From Ancylostoma caninum (lineage: Eukaryota > Nematoda > Chromadorea > Rhabditida > Ancylostomatidae): a stretch of DNA of 64,000 nt. The stretch's first letter is position 1. Each line of letters starts with the position of its first letter. The translations under genes and the position numbers were made by a program. The notes under the pieces were generated by a model. The model was not told the origin of the DNA. It saw only the letters and a program-made list of their open reading frames with translations, and searched no databases. This document shows, in pieces, positions 11,370-24,700 of this stretch. Location: NCBI GenBank assembly GCA_037903475.1, contig JBAJFG010000495.1, positions 496,001 to 560,000 on the forward strand, in the 5' to 3' direction.

Positions 11370-11444
11370 CGATCCCAGCGCTCGCGGGGCTGTAGCGCTG
11401 CGTCCTTTTTGAGGCCGCAGATGGGCCACCGGCATTGACGTCCA
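11370..11444 (-). CDS. candidate internal exon of the 2.6-30.6 kb gene
   Basis: A GTACAG acceptor and an ATCG/GTATCG donor enclose 75 bases: two bases, 24 codons reading DVNAGGPSAASKRTQRYSPA then SAGI, and one base. It is GC-rich against AT-rich flanks and its phases fit 21498-21730 upstream and 4484-4696 downstream. The pyrimidine tract before the acceptor is only moderate. Confidence 0.45.
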
Positions 11445-11580
11445 CTGTACGTAAAGAATGGTTTGCTCTAAGAACAGAATAGGAAATTCTAGTAGGAAAT
11501 CTCTTATCTTTTTCACCAGCAACATGTACCACACTATTTCTCAACGTTCGTCATGAAATTCTCTCTCAAAACCCCACAAC

Positions 11581-11720
11581 CAAGTTGTAGGTCTAGCTTT
11601 GCATAAAAACAACTTACAAACAAGTTTTTATCTAGCAAATCGTTTTTGATAAGTTTGACGTCATCGTTCCACCCAAAACCAAGCTGTCGACAGGCTTTTG
11701 GGCTGACAACTTGTAGGCAA
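11581..11720 (+). repeat. dispersed repeat, inverted copy at 54126-54268
   Basis: About 140 bp from CAAGTTGTAGGTCTAGCTTT to GACAACTTGTAGGCAAG align end to end with the reverse complement of 54126-54268, sharing blocks such as CTAGCAAATCGTT. It is rich in CAAGTTGT/ACAACTTG motifs. The family is unknown. Confidence 0.55.
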
Positions 11721-13075
11721 GAAAGCGTGAAAATGAGTTGCCGGCCAGCTTCTGGGCGAGCGAATTTCAAATGCGATCAGAAACTTGCTCGCCAACTCCC
11801 AGATGTGTTATGGGGATGAGCCCGGATGTGTATTCCCTTTCAAGCCTAACAAAAAAAAAAGTGTATTGACAAGTTCTCAGTAAACATGCATTCTGTCCAC
11901 AACTTAGGACAATTTCATGCTCCGTGCCCCATAGCTCAATCCCTGTTGCGCTTTTTCATAAACGAAGTTATAATCGAAGGATTGCTGCAACGTTAAGGAT
12001 TTTATTTTTTTTATTTTATTCGCGCCGCATACGAGGTTTCTTTTTCCCTCAAAATGATTTGCGATCAGAGCCAAATCTCAGGTGATGAGGTTAGTGGAGA
12101 TCCATTCCCGCGTATAACAGGTGTACTCAATCGCACATACAGCCATGTTCCGCGCTCATTTTTCTTGGCACTTTCCTTTTCCCACGCTCGCGACTCAACT
12201 GATCCCTGCGTGGCTTGTGTGTGTGCACGCGCTCGGAATTCCATGAGAACACAGATATCGGCGGATATGCGGCGCTTCTTGAATGACATTGTCTCTGGTT
12301 TCACATTACCGCTGTTATTCCAAGGCAACCACTAATGTGGCTGAGCGAATAAGTCAGGATTTCTGATTTTCTCTGCAGTTCTCTTCGGATTCTCTCTCAC
12401 AATATTTCTAAGACATGTCGCTTGCCCTTGTTCTCACGTACATATGATATTGTGGACCCTGACCTTGTATGCGTGCTTATTACCCCGCATACTTGATTTT
12501 TTTTCTTAATTTATCCCCTCGAAGGATTTTAATGAAGCCCGAGTGTTTTCTACTTATTCTACCCTAACTTTATTTCATCAGCGAAGCATCGAACGCAACT
12601 CTATCCTCAAGCTCTCTATTAGTCAAGTTGAGGTGACAAGATAAGACAGCTGTCTTTTAGAAGACTGAAACTAGTCCATGGCATTAACTAAATGAAAATG
12701 AGATAGCAGTTTTTATAGTTGCGGAGCTCTTTTAGTGATACGGCTGTTCAATGGGATGGTAAAAAGCCCATATGTATAAGAATCGACGGATGATCTTCTT
12801 TACCCTGCTTTGGGATGATCACTGTAGCTGGGATACTAGCTATGAAATCCTAGACCCAAGTGAAACCGTAGTAAATGAGATAATATAATTAATAATTTGA
12901 AAGCCAATTCGAACATTTGGATATTAGAGAGGGAGGAGTCCCCACGGGCCATTCCCAACTTTCCTCCAGAGCGATGATGCTCTCTTTCTCACGGACCTTC
13001 TAATCTTCGACTTGATCGAAATAGAGGGTTCGAAATTGAATATAAGTGTCTAATACGTTCTACGGTTTCAATCTA
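11721..13075. other. no gene recognised
   Basis: Mixed composition. The part near 12050-12330 is somewhat GC-rich and open in two frames, but lacks splice signals and protein character. Confidence 0.4.
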
Positions 13076-13464
13076 AAAGGCAGCACCCACCGAAATTCTC
13101 GAGTATGAATTAAAGTCCTGGTGACGCACACTGGCAGCGCATCATAAATGTTACAAGAACACAAGGAACTATGACTTACCTATCAAGAAATGAGAATCGC
13201 AATCGTGAACCCGGCCCTGTTGCTCGTGCTTGTGCAGCGACGACGCGCCAGCTAACAAAGAGTGGTCACCTTCACAGGCGCGTATGACTCTGGCAGCGGG
13301 ACTCATGACTGTCAGGAGCGCGACAAGACGCTTGGGTGAGGGCGGCACAATTTCGCAGATTTCTGGGAAGTTGTTGCCTGTTTCACTTTTAAATATGATT
13401 TCTAGGACCATAAAAACCCTAAAGCAAAATCTCAGAAACAAAGATTTGAGCGGGTGCTGCCTTT
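13076..13464. mobile_element. 389-bp AAAGGCAGC-terminus MITE
   Basis: The left end reads AAAGGCAGCACCCACCGAAA. The right end, reverse complemented, reads AAAGGCAGCACCCGCTC. The interior is GC-rich and has no convincing coding content. It belongs with the elements at 4906-7669 and 6862-7238 by its termini. Confidence 0.6.
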
Positions 13465-16400
13465 CAGCACACTAGGTGCAATTCTACCCACCTCTGCCCC
13501 GAAAGGAATGGCGATTTTTTTTAAAAACTACTCCATAAAGTGACTAAAAGAATAAATCGTAACCATGTATAATCTTAATAACTTGGATACATTATTTTCG
13601 AACATTTCTCTCACAAAAAGATAGATTAATTCCTTAAACTATTCTCGCTTTTTTTTTCTTGGCTGCGATGCTTCCCAACTTATCCAAGGCTGCAAATTTT
13701 CTATCCATGCACTACAGGTTATCTCGTCCGTGTCTCATTTACTGCAGTTGAAGGTTGCTGGGTCATACCTGCTTTGTTTCGCTAAAAACATTTCTTAAAT
13801 AAATAATGCTGGGTTTCTGATAACATTCCTGAGGGAGTACCAAACACTTACTCCATTCTTGCTTCATCTGTCCACTAAGCTACGCAAGCGATTAAATGGG
13901 TAATAAGAATGTCGTAAAAGAGAAAAAGGTTATAAAGATGCGTCATAGCGAACAGACAGATTGAGATGCTTCTATTTTTATTCTTTCTAATCTTTTTATC
14001 TGCCTAATCATCCTCTCAACCTACTTTCCATAGCGTTACAGGGCCTTTCCAATCATTTTACTTGGATTTTATCCCTTTTTTTCGTTTTTTGTAATCCTCC
14101 TCTTTTATCTATTCTGGCTCTGCATGTGTGCATTCTTTTTTCCTGTTTCTTAGATATATGTATTTATGCTAGAATATGTATGATCATTTCAATATCGTGG
14201 GGTAAGCGTTCTTAGCTTCAAAACCCGTGGATGAATAAATGACACAAATGATTATTTTCATGGCCTGAGTGTTTTGAGTTGCACGAAGGTTCTCTCTGGA
14301 TGACCACTATTCGGGAACCCCAGCTACCACTTTCCTCCATTATTTGAATTGAAAAGACTAATCGCGCTCATTCAACATGTCCAACAATTATTTCCAAGCG
14401 CAGAATAAATATTTGCCTATCTACAGGACATTTTAGAAAAAATTTCTGGGCTATTGCCTCATTTGCTGTACATTCATTGATGAATTGTTCAATTTTCATT
14501 CTCCTTACGAGCACTCATCCTAAATTAATGTCAACTGATATTGGGGGAAAATTTTCCACAAAAACTAGTGTTTTTGTCTATAATCCACTTAACAAAGCCT
14601 TTCAGATGAATTGTTTGTGCAGGATTCTCCCGAACATCTACTAAATGCTTTTTTTCAGATCCTTTTTATTTTTTAGGATTTTCTTAGCATCCGGGATGCA
14701 CTTCCTATGCTGAATTCATTCGCCTTTTTCTATGTATTACAGATGTCGGAAAAGATCAAGGAAGTTGTAGGATAACCTGGGAATTGGATAGACTGAGTAC
14801 GTGATGAGATTCTTGCCAATATTGACTCACGGCAGGCTCCAGCAATTATGCCTACGCCAATTGCGGCGGAATAATGCTGGATGAGACGTGAGGCGGGTTC
14901 TGACGCTCCATATCGTCATAGTGGTTTTTAAACAATTTTTATGGTGTTACTGAGCAGTATTAGGCTAAACAATGAGGGTCTCGGGCTCTTTATAGCAATT
15001 TGTTGGTGTTTTGAGCCTAAAATTAGCGCTATTACCTTTCCCGAGACCGTCAATATTTCGAGTGTCATCTTGGGACGAATAGGCTGGGGCCCTTCTATAT
15101 CCAGGATGTCTCCTCTTATGGAGGCAGATTCTACCCAGATTCGTAGCGAAATCTCACATTTTCAAGTGGAGTGCTTCAATGTAATCCGCCACTTTCACTG
15201 CCTAATTCATCAAAAAGCCGTTTACGAGCAAAAGCTGCCCAGCGGTGCTCAATCGCCTTCGGGCTGAAGCGAGCCGGCTCGTGCGCGTGTAAACGCGCTT
15301 GTGCCTGCTTTTGATAGTGCGCCCCTAGCGTCGTCGTCCGTCGTTGAATCGATTCCAAAACACAACTTCCGTGTGATTCCCTCCACCCTCCTCTCACTCC
15401 TCTCTCCAGTGTACCTCATCTTGGTTCTCTCTGTCTGCTTTATTCGTCTTGGAGGCTCAGCGGAAAAGAAATCACGTACTCTTACATCGCTGTCTAGCTA
15501 ATCCATGACATTTTCCTCATGAATTTTTGTGTGGTGGCAAGTCTCCAAATTTATCATCAAATGTAGCTAACTCCACACCTTCCACCTATTACCTCCCCCA
15601 GTTCTCTCCTCAACTGACCCATCGCGCATCTACCGCTCTCCTCCGCCTTCTCTCATTTTTGAAGGTTGTGAGAAACAGGAGAAATTTTTATTCATCCATC
15701 TATTTATTTGTTTATTTATCTGTTTACATACTTGCCTAATTATTGCATCAGATTTCGGTCAAGGGACTTCCCTTCGAGTAGTGCTAAGAGGAAATCCGAG
15801 AGGTTTTGAAAGGTTTAGCCAAAAAATGTATCAATCTCTCGATTTCTCCCAAATTTCTTTTTCTTAAAAACAATAATATCAGGTTTTTCACGCTTCAGAT
15901 TCATTAAAAATGTAAAATAGTTGTATTATTATGATACAGTCATCCTCTCGAGAATGGGATGCTGAATTTTTGAAATCACTTTGTGAAATAAGTTTTTTAT
16001 AAATTGGTGAAAATCATGCATGTGCCATTTTTCATTGCTTATTTATACTACTATTTTTATATATGGTATCAATTGTTTATTATTGGAATTGATATTTTTT
16101 AGTAATTTTATTATTCCATCTGAGTTCACGGAGTGGCGGAGTAGCCTATTTCCCCTATGCCCCCACTCCTCTCGCCGGCTAGGAACTCCTGCTTCTGGCA
16201 CTGGCTCACAATTTCTTGTTTTATTATCTTTTCTTTCTACATCTGGATTTTCACAAATTCACCCTAGGCTACTGAGAAAGGAGGAAACGGCCTATCCTCT
16301 CACGCATTGAAATGAACCGTTAACGCTTTGTTTCTTTACTTGTTTTCACTTTTCTTCTTTCCCTTTTGTCTGCTCTCTTTTCTCCCAATATCTTTATTAT

Positions 16401-17421
16401 TGTTTTAGTCATTCAGTCGATCTGCTCGTTTTAAATCTCAAATCCCAGTCCTGCTAGGATGGTCTCCGTACAAAAACAGCGGAATTTCGGAATCCTATCC
16501 CGCAACTCTTTCCGATAGGAAGGTTATTAATATACTTTTTACGGAAGATACTGTGCTGCAAAATCGTCGAGAGAATTTCCCTGGATGCATCCTTGATCCT
16601 AATCGTTCTTAAGCTTTATCTATGCCAACTGAGTCTTACACCTTCGGAAGAGATTTAAGAGCTCTGCCTCTATCACTTCTCAGAGTTTCAATCTCAGATT
16701 AATTTTCCATATATACGTATAATTCATATATGTATCAGATCTCAGGTCAGCTATTTCTTAAATCTTTGACGCTCTTCTATCAGAAATTTTCATCTAGCCA
16801 TCCTCCAAATTAGTTGGAAATAACAAAAAATGATGTTCTAACAGACTGTAGTGAGCGATTTGCCTTTTTTAAAAACCATCTTCATTTTCCTCATTCGCCA
16901 TACCCACGACAACATTGAAAGCAATTCCAAGTCATGAAGCCTTACCTGAGCAAGAATCCTTTGCTCCATTAGTCATGTGCCTTACACCTGCGTTTGATAT
17001 TTCTTGATATTTCATCTCACTACTATTCTAATGTAACTACCCATATGCGTTCAATTTCTTTTTCTTTCATCATCCTATAACTTTTAAGGGAACACCAACT
17101 CTGATGCAGCTTTTTTGTGTGTCTCTTTTTGCAGAGGCTTTCAGAAAGAAGTGCACTACTCGCAGCTGCAAGCCGGCTATTAGTCCGGTTAATGCTCCAT
17201 TCTGGCGCTGTTGCCGCAGCTGCTACTGGGCACCATCTGAATCACTAATTTCGATCTGGCTGCCCTTCAAAGCGTGTTTCTTAGGTTTCTCATTCGTAAA
17301 CTTCTCTGATGTGAGAAGTAATCTTCATAATCCTACCAATTTTCCACTATAAAAAGAGAAGATTAATTTGCTGAAAACCTTGCGTGGTTGAGGGAGGGGG
17401 GGGGGGGGTACAAAATCATAC
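13465..17421. other. intronic, no gene recognised
   Basis: AT-rich, with long pyrimidine-rich tracts. A GC-rich block at about 15230-15360 stands out and may be part of a dispersed repeat, but no second copy is in the window. A plus-strand frame at 17104-17352 has a cysteine cluster (CTTRSC, then CCRSC) behind a CTCTTTTTGCAG acceptor-like site; it is too weak to call an exon. Confidence 0.35.
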
Positions 17422-17486
17422 GTAAATGTAGAGTTTCTAGATTCAACATGATCTTCGCGGATACGATTATTCTGAGCCTGCAAGGG
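17422..17486 (-). CDS. candidate exon on the minus strand
   Basis: A TTTCCTTGCAG acceptor and a TTTAC/GTATGA donor enclose 65 bases that read PLQAQNNRIREDHVESRNST in one frame. A second CAG nine bases in offers an alternative start. Phases do not join directly to the candidate exons at 21.6 and 11.4 kb, so it either needs a further exon or belongs to another transcript. Confidence 0.35.
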
Positions 17487-18365
17487 CTGCAAGGAAACGA
17501 GCGCTTGGCTCAGAGAAGTCACAGTGCAATTTCCCCTTTTCTTGCTACGAAAAAACCATGAATAGATACATGTAAGTAGTAGGAAAATAAAGAGATAATA
17601 TTGGATGATTAAATAAGCAAGCAAGTAAAACAATAAATGGCATAAGAAGAAAGTAGACCATATCCTTTTCTGCATCTGCCTCCTCGTTTCCCTCTATTTC
17701 GTAGGCTAGATACTTTCACAAGAGCAGAACACCGCCTACTGAATCTTGTGCATGAAGTCCTGTAGTTTCCAGTCCTAAATCGTGTTTGCATCTTGAACGA
17801 TATAACTCCTCTAGCTCATAATCGACTGCTCCTGGTGTTCTCGTTCAGATCCCCAGGACTGCTCAACGCTACATTCAACAGTCAGCTAAGCAGGTGCTTG
17901 AGCATAATAATTCTGTGCAATTTGTAGCGATCTGGGACCTGGAGACTTTGGTTTAGTTCGAATTATTAGAAATAGTATTAACTCCACTATTGGCAGGAGG
18001 AAAGCTTTTAAATCATTGGGATTGTGAAAAGAGCTGGATCTGTGCATTACGGACTTGAATATGTCTAAAAAACCCTTATGGCGAATCTTCTATTCTTCAA
18101 AAAATTTGGGCCGAGCATCTGGGAAAATACCAGGCACATCTGCCACATATGCCTTCCTCGGTGGCTAGGAGAGGACATGTGTCTCTCCGCTCCAGGCCAT
18201 CGAGGGAGGCATGTGGTGTTTCTCCGGATTTTTTGTTTGAGCTTTTGAAAAGAAGTAGAAGCCCAGAAGCTGTTCTTTGCCGTGTTCAAAAAAAAACCGT
18301 GTGACCATTTGAATTGTACATAGGTCTTGAGGACAAGAAAAGGGTGGAAGGCCTTCCTCGAACTA

Positions 18366-19268
18366 CAGGGTGCGTCAAAATTATTGACGCACCTAAAATG
18401 AGTCTGTAGAAAAGAAAAGATGCAAAAACATTCCAAATGAGCATATGCAGAATAAAGCCTAAGTCTTGGCGATCCGAATAAATGCACTCTTGTTCACGGC
18501 AAGCTCCTTCTTTGCTGAAGCAGTCACAGAGACGACGAGGGATCGCAATGCCTCTGCGCCGCAACTAACTCAGGTCGACTTTGTCCCAGATCTTGAACAG
18601 ATAAGCCTTTGGGAGCTTGATGTTTTTGTGGATTATAGCGCAGCTCTTGCTCTCTAAGATATCCATATGGGGTCATCCGTAGACTGGAACTCGGTTCACA
18701 AGGAAGCCTATTCTCCGCCAAGTTGAAGTGCCTCAAGTAGATTTTTGAAACTGGACTCGTGCCACTTTTGTCTCCTGAGCAACAGCCAAGCCCTGCCAAA
18801 GTACCTATGAATTCATCTTGTGATGAGAACTAAGATAAGCGAGGAAATGTGCCCTTAGAAGATTGCTTGAATGAGAAACAAGAAAACAAAAAAATTTTCT
18901 ATAGTAAAACATAGATGCCTTTCTCTGGCTGGGACACGACAAGACTTGCGAACAAGGACACGATTTCATGTGGTACTTGGAGAGCGAGACCTGCCCTACT
19001 TCCTTTAAGAGTGTCGTTTTCCTAAAGCTTACCCTCTTTATAATATGGAAGGATAATGGACGAACTTCAGTTGCGGCGCATCGGCGATTTTCTCTGCCGA
19101 CATGTTCGTGGCTGCTTTTACAAGGAGAGAGCGCTCTCCGAACAGGAGTGGATTTTTTGTATTCGTTAAGACATGACCTTCATTTTGGATATGCATATAT
19201 GGTGGTTTTCGGGATGTTGTCCCTTTTACAGCATAACTTCAGTGCGTCAATATTTATGACGCACCCTG
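18366..19268 (-). mobile_element. defective Tc1/mariner transposon with TIRs and TA duplication
   Basis: The ends CAGGGTGCGTCAAAATTATT (left) and, reverse complemented, CAGGGTGCGTCATAAATATT (right) are flanked by TA at 18364-18365 and 19269-19270. The minus strand between about 18685 and 18487 encodes a broken transposase C terminus. It includes HMDILESKSCA, KNIKLPKAYLFKIWDKVDL and IPRRLCDCFSKEGACRE, the pattern after the last catalytic Asp of Tc1/mariner proteins. In-frame stops make it inactive. Each TIR is itself a small hairpin (TGCGTCA...TGACGCA). Confidence 0.8.
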
Positions 19269-19863
19269 TAATTAAGGCAGGTCCACCTTTGTTTTTAGCC
19301 TGCTCTCATTAGAACGGTCTCTGATGAAGAAATTATTTTTTTCTGTTTGTGACATGTTGGTTTAAACTATTCAGTTAAGAAAAAGACGAAAGCCAACTAA
19401 AATATTTGATTTTCGAGAATGAGGAGGTGCCACTGCTTTTTTTGCATTGTTTTTCCTTTGCATTGCTCACTTTTGCCCAAACATTCAAATTTTAACTTAT
19501 TCGATTATTTAATTCAATAGACTTGCTATAACTATGTACATTCTACATCAACAATTTGTTTATGTTGTAGTTGTAGAGCGTGCAGAAGCGCAGTGTTGGA
19601 CACAGTAGTCTGCTCTCTGCGAATCCTTCCGACCGAATCCAATCACGTCCTTCTCATTTCTTTTCTTCCTGTCCTTTTTTCTCTGAGGTCAATTTTATGT
19701 CATTTTTGGAAGTACGAGAGGCTATGGTATGAGTCCGCCCGCATACGTTTCACCACCTGTTCGAACAGCAGATTGAAACAAGAAGTGGGAAGCGTCTTAC
19801 GAGAATGTAGTTCTCCCTAATAGCCTGAGTAGGGAACCAAGATTTTCACATTTTTCAAATCCC

Positions 19864-19895
19864 GGCTAACGTTTTGACGTCATCGTCTTCGTCGG
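19864..19895 (-). repeat. GACGAA-stem-loop repeat, copy 1
   Basis: On the minus strand: CCGACGAA, stem GACG, loop ATGA, stem CGTC, then AAAACGTTAGCC. It shares flanking strings with copies at 20614, 35870 and 61504 while the stem bases differ and still pair. No AATAAA was noted right after this copy. Confidence 0.55.
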
Positions 19896-20065
19896 AGCGT
19901 AGAAAGCCAAAACAAGATGTAATATATCCTCACAAACGCTCAATCAGCCCACAAGCGGCTATCTAAGTAAGCATTGACGGATTTTACTCTTCCGATCTCC
20001 TTTCTCGTATTTACCCTCATGTTCAATTACAACTTGAAGGCTGATTGGGTGTTTGTAAAGACATA

Positions 20066-20605
20066 CAGGGTGGCCGAAAAGTATGGGCGCCTCAAATGGC
20101 ACTTTTGTTTATCTTTATTTGTAAGTGTTATTACATTCTCGTTTCGCACGTAATTGATACCTCATCAAATGGGCTTTTTTACCTACGACTCATCTCGTTT
20201 TCTGAGGTGATCTGAGCCTGTTCACGCCGCAACTCTTTCTACATGTTTTATTGTTACCCGCGACTCCGAAGTCTCCAGTACAGCAACAAAAACAAACCCA
20301 TTCAAAAAGTCTACTAGAAACGGTTCAGGAGGTCATCACACGATGAAAAGACATGAAAAAAGAACGAAAATATAGATGGAAAATTGAGCCGCACTCGGGT
20401 GAAAGCTCGAGGAGAAACACCTGCGGCGCACAGTGGGTTTCATGATGTTAGCGTTTAGGACCTATATCAAGGGTAAATAAGGCCAATTCGGAATTTTTTT
20501 TTTGTAAAACAGAGTGCATACTCGCTGCAATAATAAACACAAACTAGTTGTGTCCTGCAAAGGAAAAATAACGTTTTTTTACGCCCATATTTTTCGGCCC
20601 CCCTG
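20066..20605. mobile_element. 540-bp Tc1/mariner-type MITE
   Basis: TIRs start CAGGGTGGCCGAAAAGTATG (left) and CAGGGGGGCCGAAAAATATG (right, reverse complemented), matching at 22 of 24 positions. TA flanks both ends (20064-20065 and 20606-20607). No coding content. It ends six bases before a stem-loop repeat at 20614. Confidence 0.75.
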
Positions 20606-20613
20606 TATTACAT

Positions 20614-20741
20614 CTGACGAAGGCGACGACGCCGAAACGTTAGCTGGAATAAAGAACGGTGATAATATTGGTTTCCTGCTCAAGCTACATATTCGAAAGA
20701 ACTGTATTCACTATGCCGAGTTTCAAAGAAGGTCGAACGTT
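20614..20741 (+). repeat. GACGAA-stem-loop repeat with AATAAA, copy 2
   Basis: CTGACGAA, stem GGCG, loop ACGA, stem CGCC, GAAACGTTAGC, then AATAAAG. A tail follows with shared blocks (ATTCGAAAGAA, ACTATGCC, GGTCGAA) that also occur in the copy at 35870. The arrangement CTGACGA-stem-GAAAC resembles a hammerhead-type ribozyme core, but the other helices were not established. Confidence 0.6.
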
Positions 20742-20871
20742 AACACTTCATACATCTTCATATGAATGGAAGCAGTGATACTGTTGATATATGAGGATAC
20801 GCAGATAAGCAGAGTTCCGCTTCGCGTGCGGTCAGAGCGTGCAAAAAGGTCTCTGCTATCAGTGTCTCTTG

Positions 20872-20915
20872 TACACACATACACACATACGCACGCACGC
20901 ACGCACACACACACA
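20872..20915. repeat. CA-rich microsatellite
   Basis: Imperfect ACACACAT / ACGC / ACACAC tract of about 44 bp. Confidence 0.85.
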
Positions 20916-21497
20916 GTTATAATACAAACTGTGCAGAAGAGTAAGTAAAGTAGTGAACAACTAGCAGCTCCATTATAAAATAAACAAATGCTGGGTAGGC
21001 TGGACGCGAACATCTGCTCACGTCGCCGATCGGAAAGTCTCTCATTTCAATCAATTTTTCTTTATTTTAGTATTTTTTTCCTGGTTTGTCACCTAACCGT
21101 CGCTATTAGCGTCTACGATGGCATTGCTCCGTTAATTGAGTGAATGGACAAGATCTTCTGGAATTACTGGACTTCTAATTCTAAGTTCTAATATTTCCGT
21201 CAATAGCAGAAGGGGCAAATTTTTTCTACGAAATTTCCTGAATTCTCCCACCTACCACTTTTCTTTCTCACGCACTGAACTTTCCAAACCTCTCCATGCG
21301 GGATCTTCCCGGCTTTCTTAGCTCCATAAGCGGTTTGCCCTTAGGAAGAGCACGTTGTGTGATCGATACAAAGTGTGTAGCGTTCTTTTGCTGCGGAAGT
21401 GACGTAGCGGTGTGGCGTTTTCGATTCGTTCTCGGCTACGACAGCGTCAGCGTCCACTCCCCCAGTCTAAATGCCAATTTTGTTCGGTTTCCAGCAC

Positions 21498-21730
21498 CTC
21501 GCTCATGCAATTCATACTGGAAAAGCCGGATGAGTCCCACGAAAACACTCCTAAATTGCCCCCGCTCGTCTGCTGGCTGGCTCCACGCCAGCAAATTGCA
21601 ACGGTTTCTGATCGCCGCTGCATCAATTTCGTGCACGACGTCTGTGAGAATTTGATGCAGCTCCGTGTTTTCGCGATTCTCCACATTGCTCGAGCTCGAT
21701 TGAGGAAAACAGAGGATGGGGTGCGTGTTC
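21498..21730 (-). CDS. candidate exon of the 2.6-30.6 kb gene
   Basis: The exon starts after TTGCTCCAG and ends at GCGAG/GTGCTG: one base, 77 codons and one base. The frame reads NTHPILCFPQSSSSNVENRE, then TELHQILTDVVHEIDAAAIR and VFVGLIRLFQYELHER. The leucine- and isoleucine-rich amphipathic pattern suggests a helical segment. The opposite strand is also open, but this strand has better protein character. Phases fit exons at 30.5 and 11.4 kb. No domain recognised. Confidence 0.5.
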
Positions 21731-24700
21731 CTGGAGCAATAATTCTTCTCTATATTTCATGAGCAATAACAGTTCGCTCTTCGCTTCCTCTTTGAACACC
21801 ACTTTCACTTTTTTGTGAATACATATACATTGTATATGCTATTTCACAGATTCAGAAGATGAAGAAATTGTTACAACCGAAATAAGTATTTTCTGTCACG
21901 TGACGACTTATTCGCGCTTTTAAATGAGTTTAAGAAAATTAATGAATGCCATTTATCCACCACGACGTTTACTAAAGCTAAATGAAAACATTGCGGATCG
22001 AGGGCATCTTCGCATGGATTTCCAGTTAATGCTTGAGCTCCAATTGGGGCAATCTGAGGTTTTCTGCATGTTGTCCTTGAAAAATGGCCTCCGGAAATGT
22101 GCAATTTCCGACATGAAACCATGACGTGATGTACTATTTCCATCACATGGCCATAGAGGAAACGTCGTGATACACCACGTGCATCACTTGGGCTGCAACG
22201 GATTAATAAGGACAAATGGAAGACACTACTATGCATTTTTGGAGAGTTGGCCGTCCCTGGCGCACGCTCAACTCTCCGAAAGCCTTGCGAAATCCCTAGA
22301 AATTTCCGGAAATCAGGAACCTAACGTTTATCTCATCCTAAAATTACACAGAAATGAACTCTGAGGGAACTTGTAAGTGTACTGGATCCGGATAGGTTGG
22401 ATTCCGCAGCAAAGAAATTTTTTTAGAAGTTGTGAGATATTTTTGTACAGAAAATGGATTTGTATCCTTTATTTGGCGCCCCACAGCTTTAATTTATAGG
22501 AACTTGACGTCCACGAAGTCCTTGCCAGGGTTGAGTGGTAAGGATGTACCGTTCCCGTTCTGGGAAAATAAGCCGCACACTCATGTTGGACAGCCAATTC
22601 TCGGCACATTTCATTTCTCAAACTCTGTGGAGCAGTTATTATATTATGAAGCAATTTACTCCTCCATTCCTCACTTCTAATTCAGTATTTTAGATACCAG
22701 CGCTAACCCCTCATCCACAGTTGTAGAACCACGTGACAGTAGCCTTGTCTACTGTGTTTAGCTAGTGCTTCCCAGTCTGTAATCATTATTATTCATTTAT
22801 TCATCAAAATGCACTTGAGGTGCTCCACAACACGAGTACTTTAAGAGATGAAAAAACGTACTACCTCTTCCACATCTAAAGCTCAGACCTCAACTCAGCA
22901 ATAGCTAAAAATCTTCTAGTCACCCATTTTTTTTCTACTACGCGTAGTAGGAAACGAAGTCATGAGTAGCCTGAAAAGAGGGTCTTCGCTCGCCGTGCTC
23001 AAAATAACCTAGGTGTGGCAAAGTCGCTGAAAGACGAGCAACATCAGGGAGAATGGCCTAACTTTCTATGCGTAACAAGGCTGGTGTCTATATGACTGTT
23101 ACTGTATGACTGTTTGTTTGATTACCTTCTCCCTCTCTGGTATCCAGATTACTTAGGTCCTCATTCGGAATCCGAGAAGTGTTGGACTACTTTCTTTTGA
23201 GTTTCTGTTATGAAGTTAGTGAACTGTTCGACCATCTTCTCTTTATTTTTTTAAACAAGTTGGAGCTTTTCCCTTGTCGATTCATGATGCCACATACCAT
23301 TTGAGAAGTGAGTTGTATTACTAAACTATTTAATAGGGAGAGCTAAAATAGTTGCATACTGTGTCTGAATTGTGCCAGCGTTATTAAGCGCAATTTCTTT
23401 TCAACACCTGCCAATTTATCTTAGTAATTGTTCCAAGCAATCACTGTCGTTTTTGTTCAGTTTCCTATCGCTCTAAGTCAACGAATGATTGTTACGGTCA
23501 AAGTGGGGAAATCTAGTAATTAGCAGTAATTGAATGTTTCTAAGTTCATCATGCAGTACTTATGTAACTTCCTGAATTTTCCGTGCACACATCTCCACGC
23601 AGAAAGAACGGCAATCACAGTGACTCACTAGCACGCGACGCGCCCATTCGCGGCGCGGCCAAATTTCAAGTGAACATGAGTTATTTAACAGTTGACGCCC
23701 CTCGCTTTTTTGTGGGCACGCTTTAATCAATAAACCGATATTTGTAATATTTTATTCACTATTATTTTCAATTCATTATTCATCGCTTGGCGTCATTGTC
23801 TGTCAGCGCCTTTATTGAAAATTGTTCATCAAATAGAATGCACAGAGTGTTTGCCAGTGTGGAGCAGAAGCTCAAAAGAAAACAAAAGGAAATCGCTCCT
23901 CATCGTCATCCCCATCTTTTTGAGGGGCCGTAAATTTTTTCAATGTCATTTTCTGAATTGGCATTTTTTAAATACATTTCTTTTCATTTCCTGCTCTTGT
24001 TCGTGGCTAGTATCACCCATGTTCCCAGACATTCGAGGATCTCTATCCCTCGGGTAATCTGGACCGTTGTGTGAGTTTCGCTGTGGTAATCCTCTGGTGT
24101 TGGCAGGTCCTGACAGGTTATAACATGTATGTCAGAATCCTAACGAGTTATAACGACATTTTAACGCCACTCCTACACTATAACTCCTTGAGACTGTGAC
24201 GTCATAGTTGTCAGCACGTGTCAGAACGAGCAGATTAGTGTGACCGCGTCGCGGCAGTGCTGCTTTGTGGTTGCAAGACATTTCCACGGAAATTATCTAA
24301 ACCAGGGCCGGAATCATCTGGCCTTACTTCACGTGCTTCAGCTGCGTTGCACGCTTCTCCAGTAAATTCTGTCGTTTGGAGCCTTTCCACTAATATTATT
24401 TGAGTGGAATTTTTCGCAGAATTTTCCCTCAGAAAAACGCTCTGCTGGGAATGCGCATGTTACCACAAACCATCGTCGTTCTGCAATTCTAGAAGAAGCG
24501 AACACCGAAATTCGACACTCGTAATAGCGTGTGTCTGGGCTGGAGACGCTTGTATGTGCAAATGAGCTTTTGCTTGGTAATGGGTTGTCCTGGCAAATCT
24601 CGAGTTCTTCTCCTCATAAAGTGAAATTTTGAGCCTTCTCCTGTAACCGCTCGCAAACCCACAGCATTTTCGAATGACAGCTGCAGCCGAAATCTGTCAA

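Noticed and set aside
20614..20645. Firm call as a self-cleaving hammerhead ribozyme
   Set aside because: The CTGACGA-stem-GAAAC core is present, but there is an extra A before the stem and I could not establish the other two helices, so it is reported only as a repeat with a possible resemblance.
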